64,000 nt of DNA from Acanthornis magna (lineage: Eukaryota; Chordata; Aves; Passeriformes; Acanthizidae). The notes under the pieces are model-generated. The model was not told the DNA's origin. It did not search any database and saw nothing but the letters and a program-made list of their open reading frames with translations. Shown here one piece after another: positions 24,216 to 37,208 of the stretch. The translations under genes were made by a program, and so were the position numbers. The stretch covers positions 682,001 to 746,000 of the forward strand of contig JAWUZG010000159.1 in the NCBI GenBank assembly GCA_036785705.1, written 5' to 3'. Each line of letters starts with the position of its first letter. Position 1 is the stretch's first letter.

Positions 24216-27200
24216 TCACTCTTTCTGACACTCTCTTTGAGGTGCAGCCTCTGCTTGCGAAGCTTTCCCACCCCAGGTAACCTCTCACAGCTCCTGCCAG
24301 CGCGAAGATGCTTCACACACATCAGCCTTACCCGAAACAGAGTGAAACCAGTTACCACCAGCTCTTCATGCCCCACCTCGCAGCACTGTGTCAGAGGGAG
24401 GTGGCTGTCACTCGCTGTGGTGCCACTCACCCTGGCAGCAGCACATTCCATCTGCTCCCACCTCCCTGTGCATCCACAGCACACAGGGAGAGGCTCCAGG
24501 GTGGCTGCCCCACCTCCCACTCTGCTGTAGGGCTTCACCCTCATCCTGACAGCCACTGTCACAAACCTCTCTGGCCATTTCCCTCCCCGCGCTCCCAGAA
24601 AGCCCTGCCTTGAGAGAAAAGCCAAAATTAAACACAGGCTTATATTCAGGTCTTGAAAATGGACCCACCTCCACCATCCCTCATTTTAACCTCATCTGCT
24701 CATCACTCCATAAATATCAACCTGCAGAGCTTTGGACATGTTGAGATTTATATCCATGCTGTCCCCCGAGATTTAATTCCTCCTGAATGTCCATTCATCC
24801 TTATGCATCCCCTGGGGACAAAATCAGTCAGGGAAGATTGACAGGCAACCATTTTATGAAATATTTTCAAGAGGAAAATGTCCGCAAAACATCTGTTGGA
24901 CTTGAAAACAAAAATTACTCCAGTTCCTGTGTCCTACAGTTCTGACAGGTCAGACAAAAGCTTTTTTTATATATAAATGTAAATATGACTATATATAAAT
25001 AACATAAATGTATATAACATAGCTATGTATAATATTAATAATGTATTTTGTCATACTGTTTCAATATTTATATATTGTTTAAATAAATATTTATGCATAT
25101 AATAATATATATCAAAGTTAAACATATTATTTAAAGGTCACAGTTCACAAAGCCAGCCAGCTGTGTTGAAAAAGAAAAGAGTAATTTTTACAGAGAGTGG
25201 CCTTTGCTTCCTCAAAGCTGGGGTTGCCTTCTGGAAACTTCCTTTTTGGTCTTAGAAGTTTCAGTTTTGTTTTTGTCCCTCTCTATTAAAAAGAAAACAT
25301 TTTCTTGGAAGATAAAGACAGTCTTAATGATAGTTTAAGGCTGCGCACCCTCAAAAAGACCATTTTCTTCCAGAGGGTGGGATTCTTCTGCTTAACAGGT
25401 GTTACTCAAAAGGGAAACGCCATTTGTTTTCCCTTTCTTTGGGTGGACTTTGCCCATATCAAGCCCAGCTCCTTTCCTGCAGCACAGCTCCCTGACTGCA
25501 CCATCCTGCCCAGTGCTTGTGCACCCATCCCTCCTCTTTGGCCACACAACAGTGCACCTTTCCTTCCTGTCCTTAGGGCTGCTCTCCCACATCAGACACC
25601 TCTCCAGTTTTGCCTGTACCTCTCCATGGCATGATTTTGTTCTCATACGTTTATTCTCATCCTTTATCAATGCAACGTTCTCTAATTTCTACTCCCATGC
25701 ACACCCACCGTGCTCTCTGGTCACACATTTATATTTATCATCCCTCCTTCCACCAACTCCAGGCCCATTAACTCTCCAAATAGGATGTGAGGAACCCACA
25801 CCCACAGACACATCTCACGCCAAGTGAACTCACTCACCAAGTCATTCAGGTCCCCTTCCTGCAGACCCTGCTTTGGATTTGCTCTCTGCATTCAGAGCAT
25901 CACCAGACCATCCCTCCCATCCACTGCCACTTCACATTCCAATTAACCAGAAGTGGCTGTTATGAATCTGCAATGGCTTTAGATTGCCTCACTTTCTCTG
26001 CATTAAAAGGTCAGTAATTCCCCAGCTGACCTGACACAAATTGCCTCTCCTCTGCCGGTAAACCTGGGCTGGTCACAGCCCTGCAATGATAGCCCACATC
26101 AAGATCTCCTTTTGGTTGTACTAGTACAGGAGTAGAGGCACAGGGTGAGCACCACCAGAGTGGCCTGAAATCTACAGTAAAACCCTTTGACTTTACACAC
26201 CAACTTGCAAAAAAATACCTTTCCTTTGTGAGCAGCAGATTCCAGCCTTATGCTCGACAAGATGCCCTCAACTCCAGCCCCGAGCCTGTTCCTGTGAAAG
26301 GACATACCAACAGCCTACAAGATGACTGAGTGCTCAAGCAGCCACAATAAACAGTGATATGATATGACAACAAGAAAGTTTCTGGCCTTTATTTGAAGGC
26401 TTTTACCAGTTACAGTAAGAATTGTCATTGCAAACCAGGAAATTTTTAAAAAATGAATAATAAAAGTTAAAAAAAACATCCACGAGTCCACCTGCAAGTA
26501 AGACATGTTGGTACAGAAAGGAGACATGAGCTTTTGCTTCTTCCATTCTGTTTGTTTTTCAAAGAACTGACAGAACTAAGATACTAGGAAAGGTTGGATG
26601 CTTTCGGAATTATTCCAGCAGGTGAGCATTTAACAGCATATACTGTACCAGGGTAACAGAGTAGCTATGTTAAGTCTATGGGTTTGAGTGGAGCTTATTG
26701 TAATTTGCTTCCCAAAAAGGACATCAAAAACCAGATTATGCCAAGATATTATAATGGACCCATAGGTTGGCTAATGAGTTTGTCCCTATTTTATTTATAA
26801 CTCATCTTGGTAGCAAAGAAGTGATGTAAGCAACTGGAAATCTGAGCAGTGTGTGACTGACCAGATTGCCACTGCAATTCAGCTTTATAATGCACGTCCA
26901 ATATGTCCACACATCCATCAGCCTCCCAAGGCACACCAGCAGGAATTCTGACTCAGCCTTCTCTCAGCAGGAAAGGCCATTCACTTGCTTTGACCAAAAT
27001 CAACCCATCTGATGACCTGGGTGCTTCCCAGTTCCACACATGCAATCCTCTTGGAAAGAGACTCGAAGCAACCAGGTCCCAATGCACAACTTCCGACCTC
27101 CCAAAAGTCATCTTCACCTTCAGCCACATCCTGCTGCCACCTTTTGCTTTGAGTTGCTGGAATAATGGTGTATTTAGAGTCGAAAAAAATATGCTTCCGA

Positions 27201-27934
27201 CTTCAAAGCAAGTAATGGGAAAGATTTTATGTGCATCAAACCCCGGGTCTACGTCTGCGCTTGTTCAGTCCAGCCCCAGCTGTGCCACACCAGCAGGCAG
27301 TGCCAGCAGTGCCTGTTCTCCACAATAATGCACCCACAGAGCCCTCAGGGGCAGGAAGGGAGCAGCCCTGCAGGGATCACTTCCCATTCCAAGGTCAGAT
27401 ACATCCCATGAGCACTTCTCTGCAGATGCTGGTCTGTGCACACAGCTGTGACAGGAACATTTAAGCTCATCTAAGAAACACATTTCAAATCAAACAAATC
27501 AACTCAGTTTACAGTCAGTCTGCTCACAGAGCCTGGTGACAGAAACAATTAACATCTCGCTTGTTTGTAACTCATAACCAGTGTTTTAGCAGTTTCAAAA
27601 CACATTAAACACATGTAAAGTCATGTGAGAGCATTCCTGTAACACATCCCTATTCCCACACCAAGAGGAGGAGGAGGGAGTCAACACCACACTCACACCC
27701 CATTGACTTGTGTAAGGGAAAATAAAGACGGTAAAAAAACCCAAAAAAATAAAACAACCATTTGCCCCAGCACATTTCAAAAAAAGTTCCAAGACTACTG
27801 CTACTGAGGTTAGCAATGCCTGGGGCTGGAGAATGGAAGCTGAAATTCCAGGTCCTGCAAGCTTCACCATGGACTACCACAGGCTTCAGCTCTGCCTAAT
27901 CGTATCTGAAAGCATGAGAGACTCCAGCAGACAT
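24216..27934. other. Intergenic between CR1 and the MAPRE1 3' end
   Basis: No exons are recognised. An AT-rich block is listed separately. The segment ends at the predicted MAPRE1 polyadenylation site. Confidence 0.55.
24966..25136. repeat. AT-rich block, alternating TA tracts
   Basis: About 170 bp are almost pure A/T, with repeated TATATA, AATATT and ATTTAT motifs. This composition is typical of matrix-attachment or DNA-unwinding elements, but function is not shown by sequence alone. Confidence 0.75.
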
Positions 27935-29542
27935 GACACTCTTGAAATACAGAACTTTATTTAGAAACTGCTTAAAATAGAAAAACCCTGTCAAGAAAAA
28001 TCCAAGTCAAATATGGTTTCTCAGTAAAATGGAGTTTTAGGGCAACAAAAGTCTAAAAGGCCACAAGAGAAATAGCACCACTGCAATTTAAAACAATGGC
28101 TAGATACTTGCATTTTTGGCATTCACTGAATTTGGGTTTTTCTCTGAACTTCACAAAGATTCATGCACTACACAATTACCATAAAATGCTCTCCTACACA
28201 CGTTTTAGGACAAGCTACCACCAGAAACAAATGAATACAAGCACAACAGGACTGATCAATCTCAGTAGTGAAGGGGGGTCAGAAGTCTTGCAGGATCTTG
28301 CCGAACACAACAGTAATGAGGGGTATGATAGCAAAAAAAGGACAGTTAAGGAAAGTATTTTAAATATTAATATTTAAGTTAGTCTCAGTACTGTATTTTC
28401 TGCAATAACATTAGCTCTGTTAGCCAGCATCTTTTAGCTTTTACCCCAGAAGACTACTGAACTGGCAGGTGTTATTACTAATATGCCCTGGATTGAAAGA
28501 GGGGGGGAAAAAAAAAAGCAGACAGAAAAATATCATCCTCATGTGCTCAATTCACTTTCATTCAAAGCCAGTTGCACAGTGCAAGTCCTGTTACAACTAT
28601 TGGGCGTGATCAGCATTCCTTGGGATGGCAAAGCAAAAAGTGAGAGAACAGAAGGGATTCCAACAGAAAGGAAAATAGAACAAACAAAAAACAAGAGCCA
28701 GGAAGAAAAATAACTTCTGAAGGACATTTTAGGCAGTAAGACTGTGTGCCCTTTGCTTTGTTTTGTTATTCTTTACAGAAAACACAGTACGTTTTGGCAA
28801 AGCCACAATGCCACAGAAAAAGGCTTCAGCACTCTTCAAGGTAATTTATGTGTCTCAGCTGTTCATACTCCCTCTAATCTTGTGACAGGCAACGTTAAGG
28901 CCCATTTCATCGAGAACTAATCACTTAGTAAGCAGCTTTACATAGGAATGGAGTTTTGTTTTAATAGCCCCTTTTGAGCACTTGCTGACACAGTGAGACT
29001 GCCACGCAAGGCCTCTCCGACAGCAGTGAATGGAGTTAAACAAACGTCTACCCCAATATGAAGCACATAAAATCTCCCATCACATTACTTCAATTTGGCA
29101 TATGGAAGCATATTTTAAATACTCTTAAGGCATTTATTATAATTTCTGTTCTGCAATTTCACATTAACTCAATCTTTCTGTGAGTCAGAGTCTTTAATTT
29201 CTCTACTGCACACCACCTCAGATACAAAAAGAGTCTTCCAACAAACCAGTGTTTTACCAGCAAACCATTCTGCAACGAGTTCCAAATATTCAGCCTCTTG
29301 CTCCCTAAATATACCACCTCGATGTGAATACTGCTCTGCTACAGCGTGAGAAAGAGCTCCTAACTCAAACCCACTGTAAAAGTGAAACTTCCGCAAAGTG
29401 CACTTTAAGAAGAGGTACTTTTTGCTTATGAAAAGAAACCAGTGAGTCCTCTAAGAATAAAGTGGAGTATTTTACAGTTAAGCACATGATCTGGGGCAAA
29501 GAATTCTGATGTTGCTGCTCTGCTGGTACAGTATGTGGTCTG
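27935..29542 (-). other. MAPRE1: MAPRE1 3'UTR
   Basis: The UTR starts after the TAA stop at 29543-29545 and runs to a canonical minus-strand AATAAA at 27956-27961, giving about 1.6 kb, close to the known length of the human MAPRE1 3'UTR. A second AATAAA at 29133-29138 could give a short form of about 0.4 kb. The exact cleavage site is inferred. Confidence 0.7.
27956..27961 (-). terminator. MAPRE1: MAPRE1 polyadenylation signal
   Basis: A canonical AATAAA hexamer on the minus strand lies 1.58 kb after the stop codon. Cleavage is expected 10-30 bases further on. A proximal alternative is at 29133-29138. Confidence 0.65.
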
Positions 29543-32500
29543 TTAATACTCTTCTTGTTCCTCTTGCGGTGCTCCTTCGTCAGGTATCACAAAGCCTTCC
29601 TGAAGGGAAAAAAACAAGTGCTTTAATGAAAATCTGATGTCAAACCAGTTCCTGGCTACTCTGTAGGCTCTTTTTTTTTACTTCAGGTAAGACACCCTTA
29701 AGTCACTATTTACAGTGTTAAGATGTATTATCACAAGTATTTTCCTCACTTTGATCTATTTGTTACATACTACTCATGAAAGGTCTACCTTGTTTGCTGT
29801 CTGACTATAATTAAGTTATCTGCTCCTTTATTACAGGAAAAAGCTAGGCCATAAAGCTCAGGGAAAAAAAAAAAGTAGAACAAGAGGAAGCCCTGGAAAG
29901 CAAAGCAGCTTCCAATTTCAAGGGCAGGGAGGAAATGTACAACCCAGTTTGTAACAGATTACTTACATCTGTGGCATAAAGAATCTCCACAATCCTCTGC
30001 AACACTGGATCATTCTCTCCTTCATTCTCCTGGCAGATTAATTCAATGTTCCTCAATTTGCCAAAGTAGAAGTCTCTCTCCTTCTCCAGATCTTCAACAG
30101 TAAGTTTCAATACATTGATCTGCCAAGGGGCATCAATAATAATTTATCCACCAAAGACAGAATTCAGTATGATCTATGCAAAAAGGGGCGTCCCAAAAGT
30201 TCTCAGAAGGGTGTTAATATGCAAAGCACTTCAGCAGTAACCAAGATGTGAGGGGAGGGGGGACACTTGAGAGGATGAAAAGGGCCATTCCTCAAATTTT
30301 AATATTACTGCCACAACAAACATCCACTCCAACACACACAAACCCACTTGGAAAGACTAAAGGCTGATTCCATTAAATAGGTAAAGAACTGATTGCCTGC
30401 AGTTTTCTCTGCTCACACATTCTTTCACAACTCTCCTGCTGACAGCAGGTTCAGTTGTGTTACACTCCGGATTTCAGTGCAGGAGCAGCTGCTCATAGCT
30501 CCATTGGAATGCTGTGAGAGCTGCAACACAGCTGTGGGAATACTTACAGACCCTGCTATGTGTGACATGGCCCACACTGGGGTGAAATGTCTGGGCACTT
30601 GTGTGCTTACAGGAAGAGTTTTGCTTCCATCAGGGGAGCAAGACCATTATAATGAAGGGTTCCAATTAGGTGATTTTAAATGAGCTGATTCAGATCCTTC
30701 TCCCTCATCTGCCTGACCCAGACATTTCGTGCTATTGGAAAAACAAACCTGCACTTAACTATCAAGCAGAGGTCAGTCACAGGGCTGTCCTATACACACC
30801 TGCTCGATCAATCCTGCTGATTCATCGTCTCCTCCACCCTTTTTGCCCATCCCAGGCCCAGCTTTGGGACCTGCTGGGGTCCTCTGTGCAACGATGGGCC
30901 TCTGCGGGGCTGCAAGATGAATTCACCAATTAACAGAAAATCATTCTCCCTCCTATAAAGGTACTATCCCCCCTCCAAACATGCTTAGGCATGAAAGAGT
31001 TTGAAGATATGTTCCTTCCTTGACTCCATGTAACATGTCCTTTCTTTTTTGCACACTTGGCACCAATCCTTGCCATTTTCTCTTTTAGAGAAGACTATTC
31101 TTTCTGTAGCCTCCAGACACCTGGGTACTACGGCAGCCTCAGTGTTTGAGCCTGGCATCTTTGAAACAAGATGCAAAATACTATAATCCCATACACTGAT
31201 TTTAAATAGCAACCCAGTTTTCATTTCCCCACAGTTTTTCATCATCTAGATAATCTTTTAACTATTTTCTCTACCTGCACTGCCAGTACCGAGAGATTTC
31301 CTGGTTTTGTTCACAACTGGAGCAACAAGGTTTGGTGCTATTGTGTCTTGGCCTTGTCGAGCAGCAACAGGATCATACTCCTTCCCGTCATAGTTTGCAT
31401 CAAAAAATTTTTTGAACCACTGAACAAATTCAAAGTTGTCCTGAAATTTTCCTTTCACTAGTTTGTCCACAGGAATTATCTGAAGTGGGGGGAAAAAGAA
31501 AAAAAAATAGTCAGATTCATATTAAGGGTAAAGAAGCTCTCTGTGTTTTTATACAAAGTTTTAAAGTAAATGCACTCAGAAGATATGGAAACTTAACTCT
31601 TGTCCAGTCTAGGGAAAATCCCCCTTGACCAGAACCATGTCAACAGGATTTTTGCTAATTATTGGAATGAAAAACAAATCACGCTTTCACTGTGAAGGTC
31701 CAAATAATTTTAAATTATTCTGCAGCAAAGTTTCTGCTAGGCCAAGTTCACAGACAAAACTTCTTCCTGTCCATGTGAAGCTGGCTCTGATGAATCTGAT
31801 GACCAACTCCACAGCCTGCCAACATCAGAACTGCTACAAGAGCTAAACATCACCTTTATAGCAGACTCCAGCTTCTCCAGAATGAGGTGTATAACTAAAG
31901 ATTATTGAAAAGATTCAGTAAATAATGAAGTCTTGTCTGTAGGAAATTTTTTTTCATAATGACTGTTTTCTAAATAACCATTTGGCACTTGAAAGCCAGG
32001 CTGGTTGTCCAGACGGGTTGTGTGCACAAGCCACTGTCACCAAGCAGAGACAGACTGCGCTGGAGCTGCCCTCCATGGAATGAGACATCTTCTTAAAGAA
32101 GGAAAAAGCTTCAACACAGTGTTCTGCATCCTACCAAACACACTGTAACTATTACCTGGATAAATCCCCTTTCCATCAGCAGAACTGTCATTCCATCTGA
32201 ACAAGTTTTTTCACAATCTTATTTTCACTAGGTAAAAATCACATATTTTAATAACTGGAAGCATTTAAAAGCCATGTACATGTGGCACTTGGGGACATGG
32301 GTTAGTGGTGGGCTTGGCAGTGCCGCGGGAACATTTGGACTTGATGGTCTCAGAAGAATTTTCCAACCTTAACAACTACATAATTCTACACACTTGGAAA
32401 GAGGAATCTGGAATCCTTAGGAGTATCAGAGCAGTAGGCTATGGGAACATCCTTCATACAAAGATGGTCCAAAAAGGAAGCTCAAGCAAACCTAATTTCA

Positions 32501-35500
32501 TAGAAATTTCAATATTACTTGGTGCCACATAAGTTGCACAGAATTAAAAGGGAAATATTCATCTCATCATTAAGAACTGGAAACATGACCTTGGATGAAG
32601 TAAAATAAAACGTGTCCTAACTGAAGTGAGGAACCAAAAGTTTTGAGGCTTACAAACCAAAAGCAAACTCTCTTCCCAGATTTATTCAGTTCTAAACTTG
32701 AAAGTTCATCCCATTTATGTTAACATTAGAAGCAGAGAGTCAGTTATAGCCCAGCTTACTTTGTCAACACCCATTCTTTTAAAACCTGCTTGTAGAACCT
32801 TGAAGTTTTGAATGTACTCATGTTCCAATTTTGCTTGAAACTTCACTTTCTTGAGTGCTACAGAACCTGGGAAGAGCATGTCCATGAACTGACAGTATGC
32901 AGCACCTGCCAAAAGGAAAAAAACACAAATCCTGGGATGAATTAAGTCAGCTCGGCTCACTAACCTTCGTGAGTTACTTTCCAGTCAGGTCAGCAAACTG
33001 ACCTGACTCACTCCTCAGTCACACAAGCCCTTCAAAAGCAATGAAGACAAGGAAACAGTAACCTTCAGTCTCCTTTTTGATGCAGCATGGTTTAATAAGA
33101 TTAAAGGAGCTGAGAACCAAACTTTTGGGCTCATGACTTGAACTCTTATGAATAAGAACAATCCTGCCTCCATAATTCCAAGGGAAAAAATCTAATGGAT
33201 AATTTGACTTTCCTTTCTTCATGGATATCAGTACAGATCTGAGATGTTACATGTGTCTAACAGGCACGTAATCTCTGCTTAACAATATTAATAGAACTAA
33301 ACCAGAAAAAGAATCATTCTAAAAATTATATTTAACTGCTATTGAAACGGCAATAAATTTACCTCCTACAAACAGAACCTATACAAAATTCAAGGTGCTC
33401 TCCAAGATAAGAGGTCAATTAAGATGGATTATATTTAAAGCAGGCCTTAATCAAGGAACCAAAATTAGATAACTATTTCTTTCTATTAATTTTAAATCCT
33501 TCATGTCCTCCAATTCAGCACTTGCTGTAGTAAGAGGAAAAGAGATTCAGCTCAGCCACAGAGGACAACCACCTCAATATTTGTAGAACATACACACACA
33601 GTAAAAAAAAAAAAAAAAAAAAGTATTTTTAAACTAGATCTTCACTCTGCAGTAATGATACACAACCGTGTGCCACTGAAAACACAAGCACAACATTTGG
33701 AGCATTATTCCCACACCCAACATGAATGAATTAAGGAGTAATAGGAACCCTAACCTAAACCATCCAACAGCTTTTGGGAGCTATCTGAAGGCCAAAAAGT
33801 AATAGGGAACAGCAGTGCCCTAAATGACTCCATTCATCTCAACCACACCCTATAACTGTTCACTCTCTATCAAGATATTTTGCAGGGGTTCCCACTTTCA
33901 CCTGCTACCAGAAGACTGATATCATCCACTGGTGCAAATTAATAAAAAAAAACAACAAACCAACTCTTGCTGTTGGCTCTCCACTGTGTCTCAGTTAACT
34001 TGCTGCAGAACTCCAATCCCAACTCAAACACAGAGGGCTTGCCAGAAACCAGGGGTTTGCTCATGATTGGCAGTCGGAGCGATAAGCGTGTTAAAAACAG
34101 AGGGATCACAGCATAAGTCAAAGGTCAGCTTTTGTGCATTTATGCAACCTCAAACTGCTGCTGTCACTGCTGCCCTTGCCAAAGACAGCAAAACAAGCTT
34201 GGGAATTTCTGCTTCCACAGGACTATGACAACAAAAGCCACTTCAACCCTGCTGAAGCATTACTGAAGACAGAAAAGGGACATTACTCAGGACGTACCAC
34301 ATCAACAGCTCTGTCTTTTCCCAAAAACAGGTGAGTTGGAATTCTGCAGAACCAGTACTAACCATCCTCACTTCAACACAGAGCTCTCACAGCATTCAAG
34401 ACTCACACCAATCCCATGCAAATCAACCCTGCACACAACAGGGTTTAACTTGCCTATCTAAAAGCAGACAGTGCTTATCACATCCCTCCCTCCTGTGCTC
34501 ACAGACCTTTAGTTCCCTCACCCTTACAGTTTCTCTCCATCATCTCACGAGACAAAAGCCACTACAAATACCCGTCAAATGCCTATTTCGAGTCCCTTCT
34601 TTCTCTGTAATCTTGGGGATTGTTTCCTCCATGGACTCAGCCACAGCCTGTACTGACAGTCCAGAACCCACTTTTAATTTATTCCTCCTTTTATTCCGCC
34701 TCCAATTTCCACACCTCTTCTTCCATGAGCAACACCTTATCTCAGCCACTATGTGAGCCACATTGCCACTTTTCACCAAGTGCCTGTTGTAGTTATTCAA
34801 ATTATCTTGTACCTGGGCTGCATTTTTAGCCTTGGGTTTTTTGCAGCTCTTATTCCACAGACTATTATCTTTTATTTGTTCTTACAAGCCTCCTCCTCCC
34901 ACACACTCCTCCCTACAATGACACTTGACTCCATTTCTGTACCACAGTCACTTCCCCTTTTCTGCCTAAGACTGTACACGAGATTCAGCTGTACTGAAGT
35001 CGTTTCAAGCCCAGGTAAGCTGGGGTGACAGACTGGATGTGCTCCAGGACCAGGAGGAATTGTAAAGTCCTGCAGATGACCCCACAAGTCACTACTTTGC
35101 CTTCCTCACACGCCAGTACTCTTCCAGAACAAATCACAATTGTTTCTGCTAGTTACATTTGTAAGACTTGCTCTATCCATGCAGACTAAATGCTTAATTC
35201 CTCATAGGAAAACACCCTCTTCCTCAGAGCCTTTTTTTCACGTTAACCCCGTTCCTTACAGCATCTATGCCGTAATGAGTCATGAGAACGTGCCTTTTCA
35301 TTACACTGACATTATTAACAACCACTTCAATAACGCTCTGACCATAACTGGATCATAATATTGACCACGAATCTGTTCACACCAGAAACTAAGCCAGGAG
35401 CATGGCTACAGCACGGCAGCACAGAGGGTGCAGCTGCATCTCTACAGACACAGGATGCACATCCCATTTGGAACTGCCCTCGGGGTGAACCCCCTTACCT

Positions 35501-35619
35501 GAGCACAGCTGTTCAATCTTGGTCAGCGTCAGCTGCAAAGACTCATTGATCCACGCCAGCATGTCATGTCGGCTCAAGTTATCGCTGGTCACTGAAGTAG
35601 AATACACATTCACTGCCAT
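29543..35619 (-). CDS. MAPRE1: Microtubule plus-end binding protein EB1 (six coding exons)
   Basis: EB1 tracks growing microtubule plus ends and recruits SxIP and CAP-Gly partners. Coding exons in transcript order are 35619-35499, 32905-32760, 31479-31275, 30909-30800, 30119-29967 and 29599-29543. All have GT-AG junctions and the phases join to 792 nt, or 263 residues plus stop. The N-terminal calponin-homology domain (about residues 14-116) is nearly identical to the human protein: [20 protein letters not shown] at the start, then FFDANYDGK. Residues about 130-194 form a basic, proline-rich linker. Residues 195-245 form the EB-homology coiled coil ([20 protein letters not shown]). The protein ends in the EEY tail that CAP-Gly domains bind. 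It is five residues shorter than human EB1 (268), all in the linker. The start is the conserved MAVN; the upstream acceptor is TTTCAG|AAAATGG. Transcription comes from a CpG-island promoter near 36.3 kb. Confidence 0.97.
32259..32385 (+). mobile_element. CR1 LINE 3' relic in a MAPRE1 intron
   Basis: Conserved CR1 phrases occur in order: 'catgtggcacttggggacat', 'ggttagtggtgggcttgg', 'tttggacttgatggtctcag', 'ttccaaccttaac' and 'attcta'. It lies in the intron between coding exons 2 and 3 of MAPRE1, antisense to the gene. Confidence 0.9.
33604..33622. repeat. poly(A) tract in MAPRE1 intron
   Basis: A run of about 19 A after a short CA-rich stretch. There is no AATAAA just upstream, so it is read as a microsatellite rather than a retrocopy end. 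Confidence 0.8.
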
Positions 35620-35622
35620 TTT
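35499..35622 (-). other. MAPRE1: MAPRE1 first coding exon
   Basis: The acceptor TTTCAG precedes AAAATGG, so only three bases of 5'UTR are in this exon. It encodes the first 40 residues plus one base and ends at CTCAG|GTAAGG. The exon carries the start of the calponin-homology domain. Confidence 0.95.
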
Positions 35623-35639
35623 CTGAAAGACAGAACCAG

Positions 35640-36620
35640 AGGTGTTGAGAGCCACAGACGCCGGGCTGCGGTGGAGCCGCTTCCTTTTGAGCCTTCCCGA
35701 CCCATCAGCGACTGAATCGCGACGGAACTGCGGGCTGCCAACAGCTGGGAGGACCCTCCCGCACCGCGACTGCAAAGGGCTCGGCTTCGGGATTTTTGAC
35801 GAAAAATTAGCACCGAAGCGCTCACGTGGGAGCCGCTGAAAGGAATCACGGCTGCGGCAAGTTACTCATCCCTCTCCCCCGCGCCACCGGGAACGACTGA
35901 AGCACTTCCTGCCCGGCCACGGTATCTCCCCGGGGATCAATACCGAGCGGCCGGTCCCCGCCCAGCCCCGCCGGCACAAAGCGGAGCCGCCCGGTGCAGC
36001 TGCCGCCGGGCAGGGCCGCCCGCGCCGCGGGCGGGGCACGGCTCGCGCTCCCCCCACTCTCACTCCTCACCACCCCCCGCCGGTCCCTCCGCCCCGCCAC
36101 CCCCAGTCCCCGCCGCACCCCCGCCCGCTGACGGGCGCGGCCCGGCCCTGCAGGCCTCGCGCCGGTCCCCTCACGGCGGCGGCGCCCCACCGGGCCGCTC
36201 TCCGAGCCCGAGGCCCTCCCCGCTCCCGCCCGGCGGCCCCGCCGCGGCCCCGGCCCGGTACCTGCGCCGCACTCGCCCCGTCGGCCCCGCGTTCAAACCG
36301 GCCCCGCCCGCCCTGACCGGGACCGCGTCACGCGCTCGCTGCGCGCCTGCGTCACGTGCACGTCACGGCCCGCGCGGGGAGCGCCGCGCGCCGGCACGGG
36401 GCAGGGGGCGGTTGCCAGGGGGCGGGGCGACCCTCCGCGTTGCTATGGAGATGCCACGCCCACTCCGCCCGCGGGCTCGCTTGCCATTGGCCGAGCCTCT
36501 GGCCCCGCCCACACCGAGGGGTCCCGCGTGCCTGGAGGGTCGCGCTGGGCTCGGGCCCGAGGGTGCGACGGGAGTGCTCCGGCAGCGGCCACCGGGACCG
36601 GCCGGGCCCGACCCCCGGCA
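35640..36620 (-). promoter_or_regulatory. MAPRE1: MAPRE1 CpG-island promoter
   Basis: Dense CpG covers this interval. An untranslated first exon is predicted to end at 36262, where GGCGCAG is followed by a consensus donor GTACCG. Just upstream (36302-36370) are a GC box (CCCCGCCC), three CGTCA/TGACG half-sites (36326-36330, 36350-36354, 36361-36365) and an E-box CACGTG at 36353-36358, all without a TATA box. A TTTGAA element at 36292-36297 (minus strand) resembles a cell-cycle CHR site. The transcription start is inferred, not seen. Confidence 0.7.
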
Positions 36621-37130
36621 CAGCCGGGACCAGAGCCCCGGCACAGCCCGGCCCCGAACCCCCGGCACAGCCCGGACCCGAACCTTGCCACAGCCGGGAC
36701 CCGAACCTTGGCACAGCCGGGACCAGAGCCCCAGCACAGCCCGGCCCCGAACCCCCGGCACAGCCGGGACCAGAGCCCCAGCACAGCCCGGCCCCGAACC
36801 CCCGGCACAGCCCGGCCCCGAGCCCCCGGCACAGCCCGGCCCCGAACCTTGGCACAGCCCAGGCCCGAATCTCGGCACAACCCGGCCCCGAACCCCCGGC
36901 ACAGCCAGGCCCCGAACCCCCGGCACAGCTCGGCCCCGAACCTCCGGCACAGCCCGGCCCCGAACCTCGGCACAGCCCGGACCTCGGCACGGCCCAGCCC
37001 AGCCCCCAACCTCCGGCACAGCCGGGACCAGAGCCCCAGCACAGCCCGGACCCGAACCTCCGGCACAGCTGGAACCAGAGCCCCGGCACAGCCCGGCCCC
37101 GAACCCCCAGCACAGCTCCAGCCCTCCTGG
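36619..37130. repeat. 23-24-bp minisatellite, about 22 units
   Basis: Tandem units of the form CACAGCCCGGCCCCGAACCC plus 3-4 bases, with variant halves (GGACCAGAG for GGCCCCGAA), fill the interval between the DNMT3B polyadenylation site and the MAPRE1 promoter. Because the units lack stop codons, every frame on both strands is open, producing spurious frames of 220-300 codons. Unit length alternates 23 and 24 bp, so the reading frame drifts and no constant peptide repeat is encoded. The array is treated as non-coding. Confidence 0.92.
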
Positions 37131-37202
37131 CACAGCCACACCGGACACCTTGGTGTCACTGGTGTCACCTCAGCTGTGCCCCTCCTCCCACTGTGAACGC
37201 CC

Positions 37203-37208
37203 TTTATT
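37203..37208 (-). terminator. DNMT3B: DNMT3B polyadenylation signal
   Basis: Minus-strand AATAAA, the sole canonical hexamer in the 3 kb after the stop codon. It sits just downstream-adjacent to the minisatellite that separates the two genes. Confidence 0.6.

Noticed and set aside
1..27900. EFCAB8 or SUN5, the genes after MAPRE1 in human
   Set aside because: No exon matching either family was recognised, so synteny on this side cannot be claimed from the window.
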